Below, in pieces: positions 45,590 through 54,797 of a stretch of DNA of 64,000 nt. Location of the stretch: NCBI GenBank assembly GCA_913058255.1, contig CAJXQU010000009.1, positions 31,428-95,427 on the forward strand, read 5' to 3'. The DNA is from an uncultured Pseudomonadota bacterium. GTDB lineage: Bacteria > Pseudomonadota > Gammaproteobacteria > CAJXQU01. A model generated the notes under the pieces. That model did not search any database. It saw nothing but the letters and a program-made list of their open reading frames with translations, and was not told the DNA's origin. The first letter of the stretch is position 1. Each line of letters opens with the position of its first letter. The translations under genes and the position numbers were made by a program.

Positions 45590-47125
45590 ATGAAAAAATT
45601 ACTGTTCATCGTAACTTGTTTGTTCTTTAATTTAACAGCTGCTCATGCAGAAATAGAGCTTTCACTAGAAAAAATTCTCTACAAAAACTGCTATACCAGT
45701 TATAAAGATCAATATGTAAATTTCAAAAACCATAAAGTTTTTACTTATGCGATGGATGAGAAAGGTCTAAATAGTTGTGGTTGGGCTTATGGACATGAGG
45801 ATCTTGAGCAGGCAAAAAAAGATGCGATTATTTCATGTCAAAGAAACAAGGTTAACTCTGACTGCAAATTCATCGATATTGATGGAGAAATTGTCGTTAA
45901 AAAAGGCGATTTCCCAACCTTAATCACTGCTGATGAACAGAAGCTCAGTGAAGATGAGTTGAATCAAATGATGAAGGATGCCAAGCCAATTATAAATGGG
46001 AACTGTCTACCCTTTTATCAGAAGTATCTTACCTCAATGCACGGACACCGTTCTTTTGCATATGTCAGAGATAACGATGGTCGTTATGCTTGTGGCATGA
46101 GTGGAAGTGGCCACAGTATTATTGAACCAGCAAAGAAACAGGCTTTAGAGCAATGTGAAATCAATAGAGATAAAAGAGGCAATAAAAATCCAGAAAGCGC
46201 CTGTAAAATTTATGCGACAAATTATGATGTTGTGATTAAACATGGAGATTTCTCAGTTGTTCCTGAACCAACATCTTACATGAAGGCACTGGTCACTGGT
46301 GATGTTGAACGGGTTGAAGAATTCATCTCTAACGGAGCAGATGTAAACTTTAAATCTAAAGAAGGTATTACTCCAGTCTTTGTTGCTGCGATGAGAGGGA
46401 ATCTTGAGTTATATGAATTTCTATTGAAAAAAGGAGCGGATTATCGCGTAGTTCATAACGATGGTAGCAACCTTCTTATGGCCGCAGTTGGAGGTGGAAA
46501 TATCAATATCCTTCAGTCATTGTTAGAAAAAAATCTGGATATTAATCAACAAAATAATGATGGAAATACTTCACTACATCTCGCAGTTATGAAGTTTGAA
46601 GTTCCACTCATCAAAACACTTATAGAACATGGCGCGGATATTACTAAAGAAAATAATAAAAGTATGTCTCCACAAACATTGGCTTTGCCGATAAAGCTAG
46701 ATCTAAATGATCTTAAAAGCAAAGCTTCAGAAATTGTCGATGTCAACGCTAGAGACGAAGATGGTTGGACGCCTCTTTTCTGGGCGACTAAAGAGAATAA
46801 TCTGCAGAAAATAAACAGCTTGCTTGATCAGGGTGCTGATATTAATGCACAAGATCAATTTGGTAGTACTGCACTTGTTTATGCTATTAATCATCAGCAC
46901 ATTGCTGCGCTTAAGCTTTTAATTGCTAAGGGAGCAGATGTTAACAATAAAGATCTTGAAGGAGTAACACCATTGATGGATGCTGCTTATAAAAAAAATA
47001 TAGTCATTATTAAGTTCTTACTTAAATCTTCAGCTGATAAAAGTTCAACAGATATGGCAGGAAAAAAAGCATTACAACATTTGCCCTCGAATGCATCAGA
47101 TGAGTTAAAAGAATTACTCAAATAA
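45590..47125 (+). CDS. exported ankyrin-repeat protein with two Cys-rich N-terminal modules
   Basis: The 511-residue protein has a signal peptide (MKKLLFIVTCLFFNLTAAHA) and two homologous modules of about 80 residues each. Each has a start Cys, a Y-x-x-x-Y, an F-x-Y-x-x-D/x-x-G-x-x-x-C-G core, an A-K-x-x-A helix and a final C-K-x-x/Y pattern. About seven ankyrin repeats follow from about residue 225 (DGNTSLHLAVMKFEVPLIKT, DGWTPLFWATKENNLQKINS, GSTALVYAINHQHIAALKLL). The paired cysteines suggest disulfides, so a periplasmic protein-protein scaffold is likely. No partner is encoded next to it. Confidence 0.8.
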   Translation: MKKLLFIVTCLFFNLTAAHAEIELSLEKILYKNCYTSYKDQYVNFKNHKVFTYAMDEKGLNSCGWAYGHEDLEQAKKDAIISCQRNKVNSDCKFIDIDGEIVVKKGDFPTLITADEQKLSEDELNQMMKDAKPIINGNCLPFYQKYLTSMHGHRSFAYVRDNDGRYACGMSGSGHSIIEPAKKQALEQCEINRDKRGNKNPESACKIYATNYDVVIKHGDFSVVPEPTSYMKALVTGDVERVEEFISNGADVNFKSKEGITPVFVAAMRGNLELYEFLLKKGADYRVVHNDGSNLLMAAVGGGNINILQSLLEKNLDINQQNNDGNTSLHLAVMKFEVPLIKTLIEHGADITKENNKSMSPQTLALPIKLDLNDLKSKASEIVDVNARDEDGWTPLFWATKENNLQKINSLLDQGADINAQDQFGSTALVYAINHQHIAALKLLIAKGADVNNKDLEGVTPLMDAAYKKNIVIIKFLLKSSADKSSTDMAGKKALQHLPSNASDELKELLK

Positions 47126-47173
47126 AAATTTATCCGTAGTGAAAACCGAATATTTTTAAAGTGATACGAGATA

Positions 47174-48367
47174 ATGATAACAAGTAAAAATATTAAGGAT
47201 GTCATCATTATTGGAGCAAGTGCTTCCGGTTTAATGTGTGCTATTGAAGCTGGCAAGCGTGGACGAAAAGTGATCGTGCTCGATCATGCTAATAAAGCTG
47301 GTAAGAAAATTCTTATGTCTGGTGGAGGTCGCTGTAACTTCACCAACTATGAAGTTAGCGCTAATAACTTTGTATCCCATAACCCACATTTTTGTAAATC
47401 AGCATTGAGTCGATTTAATCAATGGGATTTTATTGGGTTAGTTAATAATTACGAAATTCCATTTCACGAACGCGATCATGGTCAATTATTTTGTAATGAT
47501 AGTGCTGCTGATATTTTGAATATGCTGCTCGATGAGTGTAAAAAAAATGATGTGCAGATCATTTTGAATTGTAATATTGTTCAGACTGAACAACTTAAAG
47601 ATAAACAATTTGTGATCAAGAGTTCAAAAGGATCTTTTCAATCTGAAGCATTAGTCATCGCAAGTGGTGGGCTTTCTATTCCGAAAATGTGCGCCAGTCC
47701 TTTTGGTTATCAAGTTGCAGAGCGGTTTGGCCATAAAATCTGGCCGACATCGGCAGGGCTTGTTCCTTTTACCTTGCAACCAGAAGAGAAAGAAAAGTTT
47801 TCAGAACTGTCCGGTATCGCCGTAGATAGCATCATTAGTAATGAACGCATTTCGTTTAGAGAAAACCTGCTATTTACTCATAGAGGTTTAAGTGGTCCCG
47901 TTGTTTTACAGATGTCTTCTTACTGGATACCGGGTGAAGTTGTTAGTATAAACTTATTACCGGATCTTGATATTCTTGATCTATTAAAACAAAAGCAATC
48001 AGATAAAGTACAAAGTAAATTAAAATCGGTGCTGTTTGAATTGCTGCCTAAACGTCTCATCCTAAGCTTGTTGTCAGAGGAGTTACTTGACCAATCAATA
48101 CAAAGCATGTCACATAAAAACTTTTTTTTAATTGCTGAGAACTTAAATAACTGGCAGATCAAACCCAATGGGACAGAGGGTTATCGAACTGCGGAAGTTA
48201 CTTTAGGCGGTGTTGATTGTGATGAACTTTCTTCAAAAACGATGGAGTCAAAAAAAGTTTCTGGACTTTATTTTATCGGAGAAGTAGTAGACGTTTCTGG
48301 CTGGTTAGGTGGTTATAATTTCCAATGGGCTTGGTCTTCGGGTTGGGTTGCTGGGCAAGTTGTTTAG
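47174..48367 (+). CDS. HI0933/YhiN-family flavoprotein
   Basis: The 397-residue FAD-binding protein has the Rossmann motif IIGASASGLMCAIEAGKRG, followed by the family-specific KILMSGGGRCNFTN and a late GVDCDELSSKTMESK-type segment, with YFIGEVVDVSGWLGGYNFQW at the end. HI0933-like proteins (BaiN/RdsA or aminoacetone-oxidase related) are predicted FAD-dependent oxidoreductases, but physiological substrates are not known. yaiI follows after 21 bases. Confidence 0.88.
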   Translation: MITSKNIKDVIIIGASASGLMCAIEAGKRGRKVIVLDHANKAGKKILMSGGGRCNFTNYEVSANNFVSHNPHFCKSALSRFNQWDFIGLVNNYEIPFHERDHGQLFCNDSAADILNMLLDECKKNDVQIILNCNIVQTEQLKDKQFVIKSSKGSFQSEALVIASGGLSIPKMCASPFGYQVAERFGHKIWPTSAGLVPFTLQPEEKEKFSELSGIAVDSIISNERISFRENLLFTHRGLSGPVVLQMSSYWIPGEVVSINLLPDLDILDLLKQKQSDKVQSKLKSVLFELLPKRLILSLLSEELLDQSIQSMSHKNFFLIAENLNNWQIKPNGTEGYRTAEVTLGGVDCDELSSKTMESKKVSGLYFIGEVVDVSGWLGGYNFQWAWSSGWVAGQVV

Positions 48368-48388
48368 AATTTTGGGAGCAGAACTAAA

Positions 48389-48841
48389 ATGAGAATATGG
48401 GTGGATGCAGATGCTTGTCCTGTTGTAATAAAACAAATTTTATTTCGGGCAGCGGAACGAACAGAAACCTATGTAACACTGGTTGCAAATCATGCTATGA
48501 CAACGCCCCGCTCAAAGTTTGTTAGTTTACTGCGTGTGCAATCTGGTTTTGATGTGGCAGATAATGAAATCGTTAAACAATTAGAGGCTGGAGATTTAGT
48601 GATCACGGCTGATATTCCACTTGCTGATGAAGTTATCGAAAATGGTGGCCATGCTTTAAACCCGCGTGGACAACTTTATACTAAAGATAATATTAAAGAA
48701 CGTTTAGAAATTAGAGACTTTATGGACTCCATGCGTTCGACGGGTTTGGAAGTTGGGGGTGGCCCACCACCAATGAATCAAAAAGATCGACAGGATTTTG
48801 CAAATAACCTCGATAAAATTTTATCCAAGAAAAAGAAATAG
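48389..48841 (+). CDS. YaiI/YqxD family (UPF0178) protein
   Basis: The 150-residue protein has the family opening [18 protein letters not shown], the PIN/NYN-like acidic residues, [21 protein letters not shown] and GGGPPPM. The predicted fold is nuclease-like, but no activity has been assigned to it. It is 21 bases after the flavoprotein gene and 3 bases before the broken cytochrome b561 gene, so the three were probably one transcript. Confidence 0.88.
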   Translation: MRIWVDADACPVVIKQILFRAAERTETYVTLVANHAMTTPRSKFVSLLRVQSGFDVADNEIVKQLEAGDLVITADIPLADEVIENGGHALNPRGQLYTKDNIKERLEIRDFMDSMRSTGLEVGGGPPPMNQKDRQDFANNLDKILSKKKK

Positions 48842-48844
48842 CTG

Positions 48845-49364
48845 ATGAATAATTCAGAGTCAATATCATACGGAACGATAGCCAGGTTATTACACGGATC
48901 TGTCGGCCTGCTCTGCATTGTTTTATTTAGTATGGGATTATGGATGGAGGGACTTTCTGCGGAACATAATTGGTTTTTCATTGCGCCTTTTTTTCATAAA
49001 TTATTAGGCACTTTATTGTTTTTTTAATCATTCTCAAGCTTATTTGGACTTTATTAACACCGCCACCTAAACCACTTAATAGCCACTCAAGTATTGAAAC
49101 GAAAACAGCACATACTGTTCATTTATTGATCAATACTTTGTTGTTTCTAATTTGTATCAGCGGCAATATTATGTTGATGTCAGTAGCTGATAAATATTCA
49201 GTCAATGAGGTGGTCAATTTGGCTGAAGCGACAGGCATTATCAATCTTCGTGAGATTGCACACATTGCTCACTTGCAGGGCTGGTCTTTATCCATTTATG
49301 CGCGGTGGTAAAACATACGCTTTTTGATCGTGATAGAACACTGCGAAGAATGTTTGGCAAATAA
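48845..49364 (+). pseudogene. cytochrome b561 (CybB-like), two frameshifts
   Basis: The frame starts with MNNSESISYGTIARLLHGSV and breaks at a run of seven T near 49018-49025. Adding one T restores LIILKLIWTLLTPPP and the second and third helices (LINTLLFLICISGNIML). A second break near 49290 separates IAHLQGWSLSI from HLCAVVKHTLFDRDRTLRRM in another frame, which ends at 49364. Haem histidines of the b561 fold are visible in all three pieces. The product would be a four-helix di-haem electron carrier. Two lesions point to a pseudogene, although the T-run one could also be a sequencing error. Confidence 0.8.
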
Positions 49365-49367
49365 AGC

Positions 49368-49784
49368 TTACTCTTTACCACGAGCCATTTGTGAAGCGAC
49401 TCGAATCCGTTCAGCAGGCACGCCTAGTTGCTCGATCAAATATTGTTTAAACTCACCATCGTAGTCTTGAAGCTTTAACGCTTCTTGCATACAGAGTAGC
49501 CAAGCATCACGTTGCTCTTCTTTTATATCCAAATAAGCATGAAATGATGGTATTGCGATAGAGCCATACTTCTCAGCATAGTTTCTAGGGCCGCCCATCC
49601 ACCCCATTAGAAATACAGCCAACTTATCTTTTATCGTAACGAGTTTAGCCTTATGCATCGCTCTAATCTCTTGAGCCGCGGGCAGTGTTTCCATTTGATG
49701 ATAAAATTCATCGACCAGTTTTCTTATTCCCTCTTCACCACCAGCGGCTTGAAACGAAGCATCGCCTTCACCATATATTGCCAT
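49368..49784 (-). CDS. group II truncated haemoglobin
   Basis: The start is set at ATG 49784 with GGTGAG upstream; an in-frame GTG at 49796 is less likely. The 138-residue protein has the 2-over-2 globin pattern: LVDEFYHQM, GWMGGPRNYAEKYG (with the conserved GP-x-x-Y), and the proximal histidine H82 in AIPSFHAYLDI, followed by RDAWLLCM. The tryptophan of the G helix is the group II hallmark. It binds O2 or NO; its role in this organism is not evident. It converges on the broken cytochrome b561. Confidence 0.88.
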   Translation of the reverse strand: MAIYGEGDASFQAAGGEEGIRKLVDEFYHQMETLPAAQEIRAMHKAKLVTIKDKLAVFLMGWMGGPRNYAEKYGSIAIPSFHAYLDIKEEQRDAWLLCMQEALKLQDYDGEFKQYLIEQLGVPAERIRVASQMARGKE

Positions 49785-49905
49785 AACATTTCTCACCTAA
49801 CTGTATTTTCATTTGTACCGTGCTACTACAATATCAGTAGTGCTGATTCACCTGCAAACAAATATCCCATAGAATATGATTATATTGATATATATAGGGT
49901 TTAAA

Positions 49906-50379
49906 GTGCATAAAATTGCGATATTCGTAGATGTACAAAATATTTATTACACCACGCGGCAAGCTTATGATCGTCAGTTTAACTATCGAAAACTATGGCA
50001 GCGGATAAGTAACCAAGGTGAAATAGTCGCGGCAACAGCCTATGCCATTCATAGAAATGATGATCAACAACACAAGTTTCAACAAGCACTAAAGCATATT
50101 GGTTTTGATATAAAACTAAAGCCCTATATTCAACGAAGTGATGGTTCGGCAAAAGGTGACTGGGATGTGGGTATAACCATCGATATTATGGATATGGCAA
50201 AAGATGTGGATAAGGTCGTTCTATTGTCCGGTGACGGCGATTTTGATCTTTTACTGACGAAGATTCATAACGATTACAATGTGACGACAGAAGTCTACGG
50301 TGTGCCTGCATTGACAGCTAATTCATTAATTGAAGCTGCGAATATTTACCAACGAATTGAAGATGATTTGCTACTTTAA
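49906..50379 (+). CDS. NYN-domain (LabA/DUF88) nuclease-like protein
   Basis: GTG at 49906 with AGGG 6 bases upstream gives MHKIAIFVDVQNIYYTTRQ, the usual beginning; ATG at 49876 adds ten unusual residues. The approximately 157-residue PIN-like fold has the four acidic positions expected: D in FVDVQN, D in KGDWDVGITIDIMD, and D in LLSGDGDFDLLL. NYN proteins are predicted metal-dependent RNases. No partner gene is obvious. Confidence 0.82.
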   Translation: MHKIAIFVDVQNIYYTTRQAYDRQFNYRKLWQRISNQGEIVAATAYAIHRNDDQQHKFQQALKHIGFDIKLKPYIQRSDGSAKGDWDVGITIDIMDMAKDVDKVVLLSGDGDFDLLLTKIHNDYNVTTEVYGVPALTANSLIEAANIYQRIEDDLLL

Positions 50380-50446
50380 AATTTAGGCTTATCAACCGTT
50401 ATAAAAATTAAATACAGTCATCTAAAAAAGCTGGCTAAGGATAAAA

Positions 50447-51178
50447 ATGACCATAGTATTCGAAGAGTTGGATTATCAAGAAACGCCCTTAGGTGCGATC
50501 AGTTTACGTCGACGGTCTGATCCTAAACTGGATGGCAAAATTCTTTACGAGGTGTTGTTGGGCGAAGAGTATTTGATGTCTAGTCTATTCCCTGATGCTG
50601 AAATAGAGCTCTCGAAGCTTGCACTTGCGTCACTTAATGCTGAGAAAAATAAACTGGATATTGTTGTCGGTGGACTTGGTCTGGGTTACACCGCCGTTGC
50701 GGCATTAGAAAGCGCAACAGTAAAATCCTTGATGGTGATTGATGTTATGGAGCCAGTGATCAATTGGCATCAACAAGGACTGGTTCCATTAGGAGAAGAA
50801 CTCACGAATGATCCGCGAACAACGCTTGTACATGCTGATTTTTTTGCTTCTGCAACCACTGGATCTTGTGGTTTTTATCCAGATGAACCGACTAAGCTTG
50901 TGCATGCTGTGTTGCTCGATATTGATCATTCGCCACGGCATTGGCTAAACGAAGAAAATGGTCATTTCTATACAAAAGATAGTTTGTCGAAAATGTCAGA
51001 AAAGATTCATGATGGTGGCCTTTTTGGGCTTTGGTCGAATGATCCACCTGATGTTGAATTTATTGCTTTACTGGAGAAAATGTTCGCGAAAGTAGAATCG
51101 CATGTCGTGACTTTTCCTAGCCCTTACAAAGATGGTGATTCGACGAACACAGTCTATTTAGCCTATAAAAAATCATGA
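50447..51178 (+). CDS. spermidine-synthase-like SAM-dependent protein
   Basis: The 243-residue Rossmann-fold protein is related to the SpeE/polyamine aminopropyltransferase superfamily. It has the motif I-like VGGLGLGYTAVAAL, the acidic residue of VIDVMEPVI, and LDIDHSPRHWL. The catalytic YDVI-type aspartate of SpeE is replaced by LLDIDHSP. The true substrate is uncertain, so it should not be read as a spermidine synthase. It overlaps the next gene by 4 bases (ATGA). Confidence 0.75.
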   Translation: MTIVFEELDYQETPLGAISLRRRSDPKLDGKILYEVLLGEEYLMSSLFPDAEIELSKLALASLNAEKNKLDIVVGGLGLGYTAVAALESATVKSLMVIDVMEPVINWHQQGLVPLGEELTNDPRTTLVHADFFASATTGSCGFYPDEPTKLVHAVLLDIDHSPRHWLNEENGHFYTKDSLSKMSEKIHDGGLFGLWSNDPPDVEFIALLEKMFAKVESHVVTFPSPYKDGDSTNTVYLAYKKS

Positions 51179-51705
51179 GTACCGAAATAGAACAAGTCAC
51201 TCGCTGGCTCGATGAAGTCGTTATTGGTCTTAACCTCTGCCCGTTTGCTAAACAACCAAGACGCAATGAACAAGTGCGTTTTGTCAGTAGTACAGCTGAT
51301 CAGCCGGAGGCGCTATTGGAAGATGTTTATGATGAACTGAGTTTGATAGAACAAACTGAAACGATCGAAACAACCTTATTGATTGTTCCTAAACTATTGT
51401 CAGATTTTGATGAATATAATCAGTTTTTAGATCTAGTCGATCAACTATTAATCAAGTTCGATTGGGATGGTACTTTTCAAGTTGCCAGCTTCCATCCCGA
51501 TTATTGCTTCGCTGACACTGCACCAGATTCAATGGAGAACCTAACGAATCGTTCACCCTTCCCTATCTTGCATATCATCCGTGAAGCAAGCATAGAGAAG
51601 GCTGTCGAAAACATTACTGCACCGGATGAAGTTTATAAAAACAACATTCAAACGGTGAGTAATCTATCCCAAGAGCAAATCAAAAAGCTCTTTTATTATT
51701 TATAG
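51175..51705 (+). CDS. DUF1415 family protein
   Basis: The 176-residue protein has the family landmarks: WLDEVVIGLNLCPFAKQPRR, LDLVDQLL, FQVASFHPDYCFADT and NLTNRSPFPILHIIREASIE. Function unknown. The conserved Cys/His residues suggest metal binding or redox chemistry. It is translationally coupled to the spermidine-synthase-like gene and converges on nhaD with 2 bases between the stops. Confidence 0.88.
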   Translation: MSTEIEQVTRWLDEVVIGLNLCPFAKQPRRNEQVRFVSSTADQPEALLEDVYDELSLIEQTETIETTLLIVPKLLSDFDEYNQFLDLVDQLLIKFDWDGTFQVASFHPDYCFADTAPDSMENLTNRSPFPILHIIREASIEKAVENITAPDEVYKNNIQTVSNLSQEQIKKLFYYL

Positions 51706-51707
51706 TT

Positions 51708-53135
51708 TTAGCCGTTGACCCAAAAATGTACATAGATACTCGCGGCATAACCTAAAGCGATAACGGGTGTCCATTTGAGGTGCCCGAAGAAGGTGTACAT
51801 TCCGCGAGCTTGTCCCATCAGAGCAACACCCGCTGCCGAACCTACGGAAAGCATACTACCGCCAACACCAGCAGTTAGTGTGACTAACAACCATTGCACT
51901 TCAGGCATGTCTGGGTTCATTGTTAATACAGCGAACATCACCGGAATGTTATCGACAATAGAAGATAGGAAGCCGACTAGAATGTTCGCTTGTGTCGCAC
52001 CGAGTTCGTTGTACATAAACTCTGATGCAATACCAAGATAACCAATTAGACCAAGACCACCAACGGCCATGATTACTCCGTAGAAGAAAAATAAGGTATC
52101 CCACTCAGCTTGTGAAATCTTATTAAAGAAATCAAATGGTTGGTCTTCTTTTTCTAAACCAAACTCTTCGCGACCATCAGGAAAGTTTTTGTCGATCTGA
52201 TTATCTTTGAAGCCATGTTTTCTTTTCAAAATATAACCAAAAATACCAAGATAACCAAAGCCTGTCATCATGCCGAAGGCCGCTGGTAACTGTAGGAAAT
52301 TATGAAAAAGAACGGCTGTCACAATGGTCAATAAAAACAAAGCAACAATGACCATACCGCCTGGCTTCATTGGAAGTGTTTTTTCATTCGTCTCAGCTGG
52401 CTTTCCTGCGGGTACAGCCAACTGCATGATCATTGCGGGCACAACAAAGTTAACTACTGACGGAATGAACAAGTTGAAAAACTCAGTGAAAGGAAGGATC
52501 CCTTTCTGCCAAACCATGAGCGTTGTTATATCACCGAAAGGGCTAAATGCACCACCAGCGTTTGCTGCAACAACAATATTGATGCAAGCAAGTGATACAA
52601 ACTTAGGCTTGTCAGGTGCCACTGTCATAACAACTGCGCACATGATCAAAGCGGTCGTAAGATTGTCTGCTATAGGTGAAATAAAGAAAGCGAGTATGCC
52701 GGTTAACCAAAAAAGTGCACGATAACTAAAACCTTTAAAGACTAACCAGTCACGCAAGACATCGAAAACACGTCGTTCTATCATCGCGTTGATGTAAGTC
52801 ATCGCAACTAACAGAAAAAAGAAAAGCTCTGCATATTCTAGAAAATTATGACGTAGCGCATGTTCAACGACATCATCATAACCATGTTGTTGGTATGCAA
52901 ATGCGATCAACACCCAAATAATACTGGAGGCGATCAGAATAGGTTTAGATTTACGCAAATGTATCTGCTCTTCCATGATGATCAGGATGTAAGCAATAAC
53001 AAAAACGAATAAACAGATATAACCAATAGCACTATTGGTTAGGTCAAGATGTGCGGCATCACTAGCAAATGATGTTATCGGCATAAACAACGATGCAAGG
53101 GCCAGTATTAAATGTGAAACTTTATACACTCTCAT
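51708..53135 (-). CDS. nhaD: Na+/H+ antiporter NhaD
   Basis: The 475-residue protein has a cleavable-looking N-terminus (VSHLILALASLFMPITSFAS) and about 12 membrane segments of the ArsB/NhaD fold. It shows ISPIADNLTTALIMCAVV, the ANAGGAFSPFGDITTLMVWQ segment, and SSIVDNIPVMFAV, whose Asp residues coordinate Na+. NhaD gives alkaline pH and Na+/Li+ tolerance and is common in marine bacteria. A TATACT-CGCCGC promoter element (53163-53168 on this strand) lies upstream. Confidence 0.9.
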   Translation of the reverse strand: MRVYKVSHLILALASLFMPITSFASDAAHLDLTNSAIGYICLFVFVIAYILIIMEEQIHLRKSKPILIASSIIWVLIAFAYQQHGYDDVVEHALRHNFLEYAELFFFLLVAMTYINAMIERRVFDVLRDWLVFKGFSYRALFWLTGILAFFISPIADNLTTALIMCAVVMTVAPDKPKFVSLACINIVVAANAGGAFSPFGDITTLMVWQKGILPFTEFFNLFIPSVVNFVVPAMIMQLAVPAGKPAETNEKTLPMKPGGMVIVALFLLTIVTAVLFHNFLQLPAAFGMMTGFGYLGIFGYILKRKHGFKDNQIDKNFPDGREEFGLEKEDQPFDFFNKISQAEWDTLFFFYGVIMAVGGLGLIGYLGIASEFMYNELGATQANILVGFLSSIVDNIPVMFAVLTMNPDMPEVQWLLVTLTAGVGGSMLSVGSAAGVALMGQARGMYTFFGHLKWTPVIALGYAASIYVHFWVNG

Positions 53136-53162
53136 TCCTATGGGTTTTGTTAAGGAGCGGCG

Positions 53163-53168
53163 AGTATA
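53163..53168 (-). promoter_or_regulatory. putative -10 box of nhaD
   Basis: On the minus strand TATACT is followed by CGCCGC, the same GC-rich discriminator style as at the yceD promoter. The -35 element is weak, and the leader to the nhaD ATG is about 25 bases. Confidence 0.35.
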
Positions 53169-53282
53169 CAGAAGAACACCGTTACTTTATTAATTTATAG
53201 GAAAAAGTAGGGTTGTTTATTCAATAATTACTAATATTATTGTAAATAATAAGAGGTATATGTTTTGCTGTGAATTTAGAGC

Positions 53283-53651
53283 TTATTCTTTATCGTCCAA
53301 CATAATTTTTAGATCGGCGAATGGACTAAAAGTCGCGGCAGAATTTGTACTGCCACCCGTTGAAGTATTACCACGTAAAGCCTCAGTATGACGTTGATGC
53401 TCGTTGTCATGACAATATAAGCATAATAATTCCCAGTTACTGCCATCGGCTGCATTATTATCATGGTTATGATCACGATGGTGCACCGTTAACTCATGTA
53501 GGTTTTCACGCGTAAACTCGCGTGCACAACGACCACAAATATGCGGATACATCTTAAGCGCCTGACCACGATAGCTTTTTTCACGAAGCTCACTAGCCTT
53601 GCGTGCGTCAGCTACAACCTGATTTAACTTATTGTCATTTGAATTCGTCAT
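53283..53651 (-). CDS. HNH nuclease YajD-type
   Basis: The start is ATG at 53651 (MTNSNDNK), with an in-frame start at 53666 as the alternative. The 122-residue protein matches YajD: YPHICGRCAREFTRENLHEL, then TVHHRDHNHDNNAADGSNWE and LLCLYCHDNEH, and a terminal FADLKIML. Two CxxC pairs bind zinc, and HH/N form the HNH metal site. Predicted DNA endonuclease, biological role unknown. Confidence 0.88.
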   Translation of the reverse strand: MTNSNDNKLNQVVADARKASELREKSYRGQALKMYPHICGRCAREFTRENLHELTVHHRDHNHDNNAADGSNWELLCLYCHDNEHQRHTEALRGNTSTGGSTNSAATFSPFADLKIMLDDKE

Positions 53652-53707
53652 ACAAACCTCAAACACTTAAACGTTATTAAATAATGTCGTCCATGCTAAA
53701 TATCGTA

Positions 53708-54223
53708 TTAATCAGACTTTTTTTGTTGATTATAAACGTTATCTGGAATCGCTTTTTTTTCTGTATTGGGTCGATATTTTTCTTGCATACCGCTCAGAAA
53801 ATTGCGCAAAACCTGATCCTGACATTGTCGGTAATGTTTATGACCTTTTTTACGGAAAAAAGCACTCAACTCATGATTACTGATGCGAAGCTCGGCTAAT
53901 TCTAAAATTGCAAGAATATCGTCGGCTTGTAGATCCAAAGCAATTTTCAACTTACGAAAGATTATATTATTCGACAAACGCTTTTCAGGTTCAGGCTGGG
54001 GCCCATCTTTTTTGCCGCGTCGATCATTGATAAAACCATTCAAAAAGGAAGCTAATTGACTATCGGTGAGATCTTTATAGTCAACATCATCTTCCTTCTT
54101 CAACCAATCACTGATCTCAGCACGAGAAACTTCAAGATCGGCCTGTTTAAACAAATCAATCATCTTCGTATCGTTATAATCAAAGGTGTAGCGGATACGG
54201 CGTAGGATGTCGTTATTGGTCAT
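53708..54223 (-). CDS. DUF1456 family protein YehS-like
   Basis: The 171-residue protein is a duplication. Two DUF1456 repeats are visible: MTNNDILRRIRYTFDYNDTK with SDWLKKEDDVDYKDLTDSQL, and NNIIFRKLKIALDLQADDIL with SAFFRKKGHKHYRQCQDQVL. The family is cytoplasmic, helical, and without known function. It lies next to yajD, on the same strand. Confidence 0.88.
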   Translation of the reverse strand: MTNNDILRRIRYTFDYNDTKMIDLFKQADLEVSRAEISDWLKKEDDVDYKDLTDSQLASFLNGFINDRRGKKDGPQPEPEKRLSNNIIFRKLKIALDLQADDILAILELAELRISNHELSAFFRKKGHKHYRQCQDQVLRNFLSGMQEKYRPNTEKKAIPDNVYNQQKKSD

Positions 54224-54797
54224 GTTAAGCCTGTTATGCTATTAGTAATAATTTTCGCTAGTTTATAGAACATCCTTTAATATTCAATCAATCATTCAGT
54301 AAATAATAACTAGATGTATTGATTTAGCTAACTTGTACTACATTTATATTTAGGGCGCGATAGAAAATTGGGTGAATATAAACTGTGAAACTATTCTTTA
54401 GTTGCCCTGCAGCAATAAAGGATCCTTTGTTATTGAGACTAAAATGTTTGAGTTGAAGGGGTGGTTTTTATTCCTATTAACCCAGTAATATATAAGTCTC
54501 CAACTAAATTGTACCATTGCAAGTCATTATCATTATGCTGATAAAGGCTAGTTGACGGTTAAGGTTTTGCCGAGGTTTATCCATTTAAATCAGCATAGAT
54601 GCCATCAACTATCTTATAACCATAACCGCCCTTGGAAAGATCGTCATATGAACAAGGTCAACAAAATCGCTACTATAATAGTGAGCAGCATCGCGAACAT
54701 CGACAGGATAAACGTTACAACCGAACTTATGAGTATAGAGGCCATCATTAAATTGGTATTTCAGTCGCTAGTATAAAGGGGTTATTAAGTCCCTTTT
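54224..54797. other. 574-base spacer with IS scar and gene relic
   Basis: Holds a solo IS terminal sequence (54496-54515) and, to its right, a frame with several stops that ends in an open stretch (54626-54751). That stretch reads PPLERSSYEQGQQNRYYNSE, then QHREHRQDKRYNRTYEYRGH, and a stop. The Q/R/Y/H-rich tail looks like the decayed end of a real gene. No intact gene is present. Confidence 0.45.
54496..54515 (-). repeat. solo IS3-type terminal repeat
   Basis: The 20 bases are the exact reverse complement of the IS3 left-end sequence at 29154-29173. No transposase lies on either side. It is the scar of a deleted or excised copy, or a minimal non-autonomous element. Confidence 0.8.

Noticed and set aside
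48845..49364. Programmed frameshifting to express cytochrome b561
   Set aside because: Two separate shifts in different directions would be needed, and the family is not known to use recoding.
50447..51178. Calling the gene a true spermidine synthase (speE)
   Set aside because: The Rossmann fold is shared, but the catalytic region differs and no speD or other polyamine gene is adjacent.
52324..52725. 133-codon plus-strand frame opposite nhaD
   Set aside because: Antisense shadow of a membrane protein gene.
54552..54776. 74-codon plus-strand frame near the solo IS end
   Set aside because: A different frame of the same DNA gives the more protein-like Q/R/Y-rich tail; this frame has no recognisable features.
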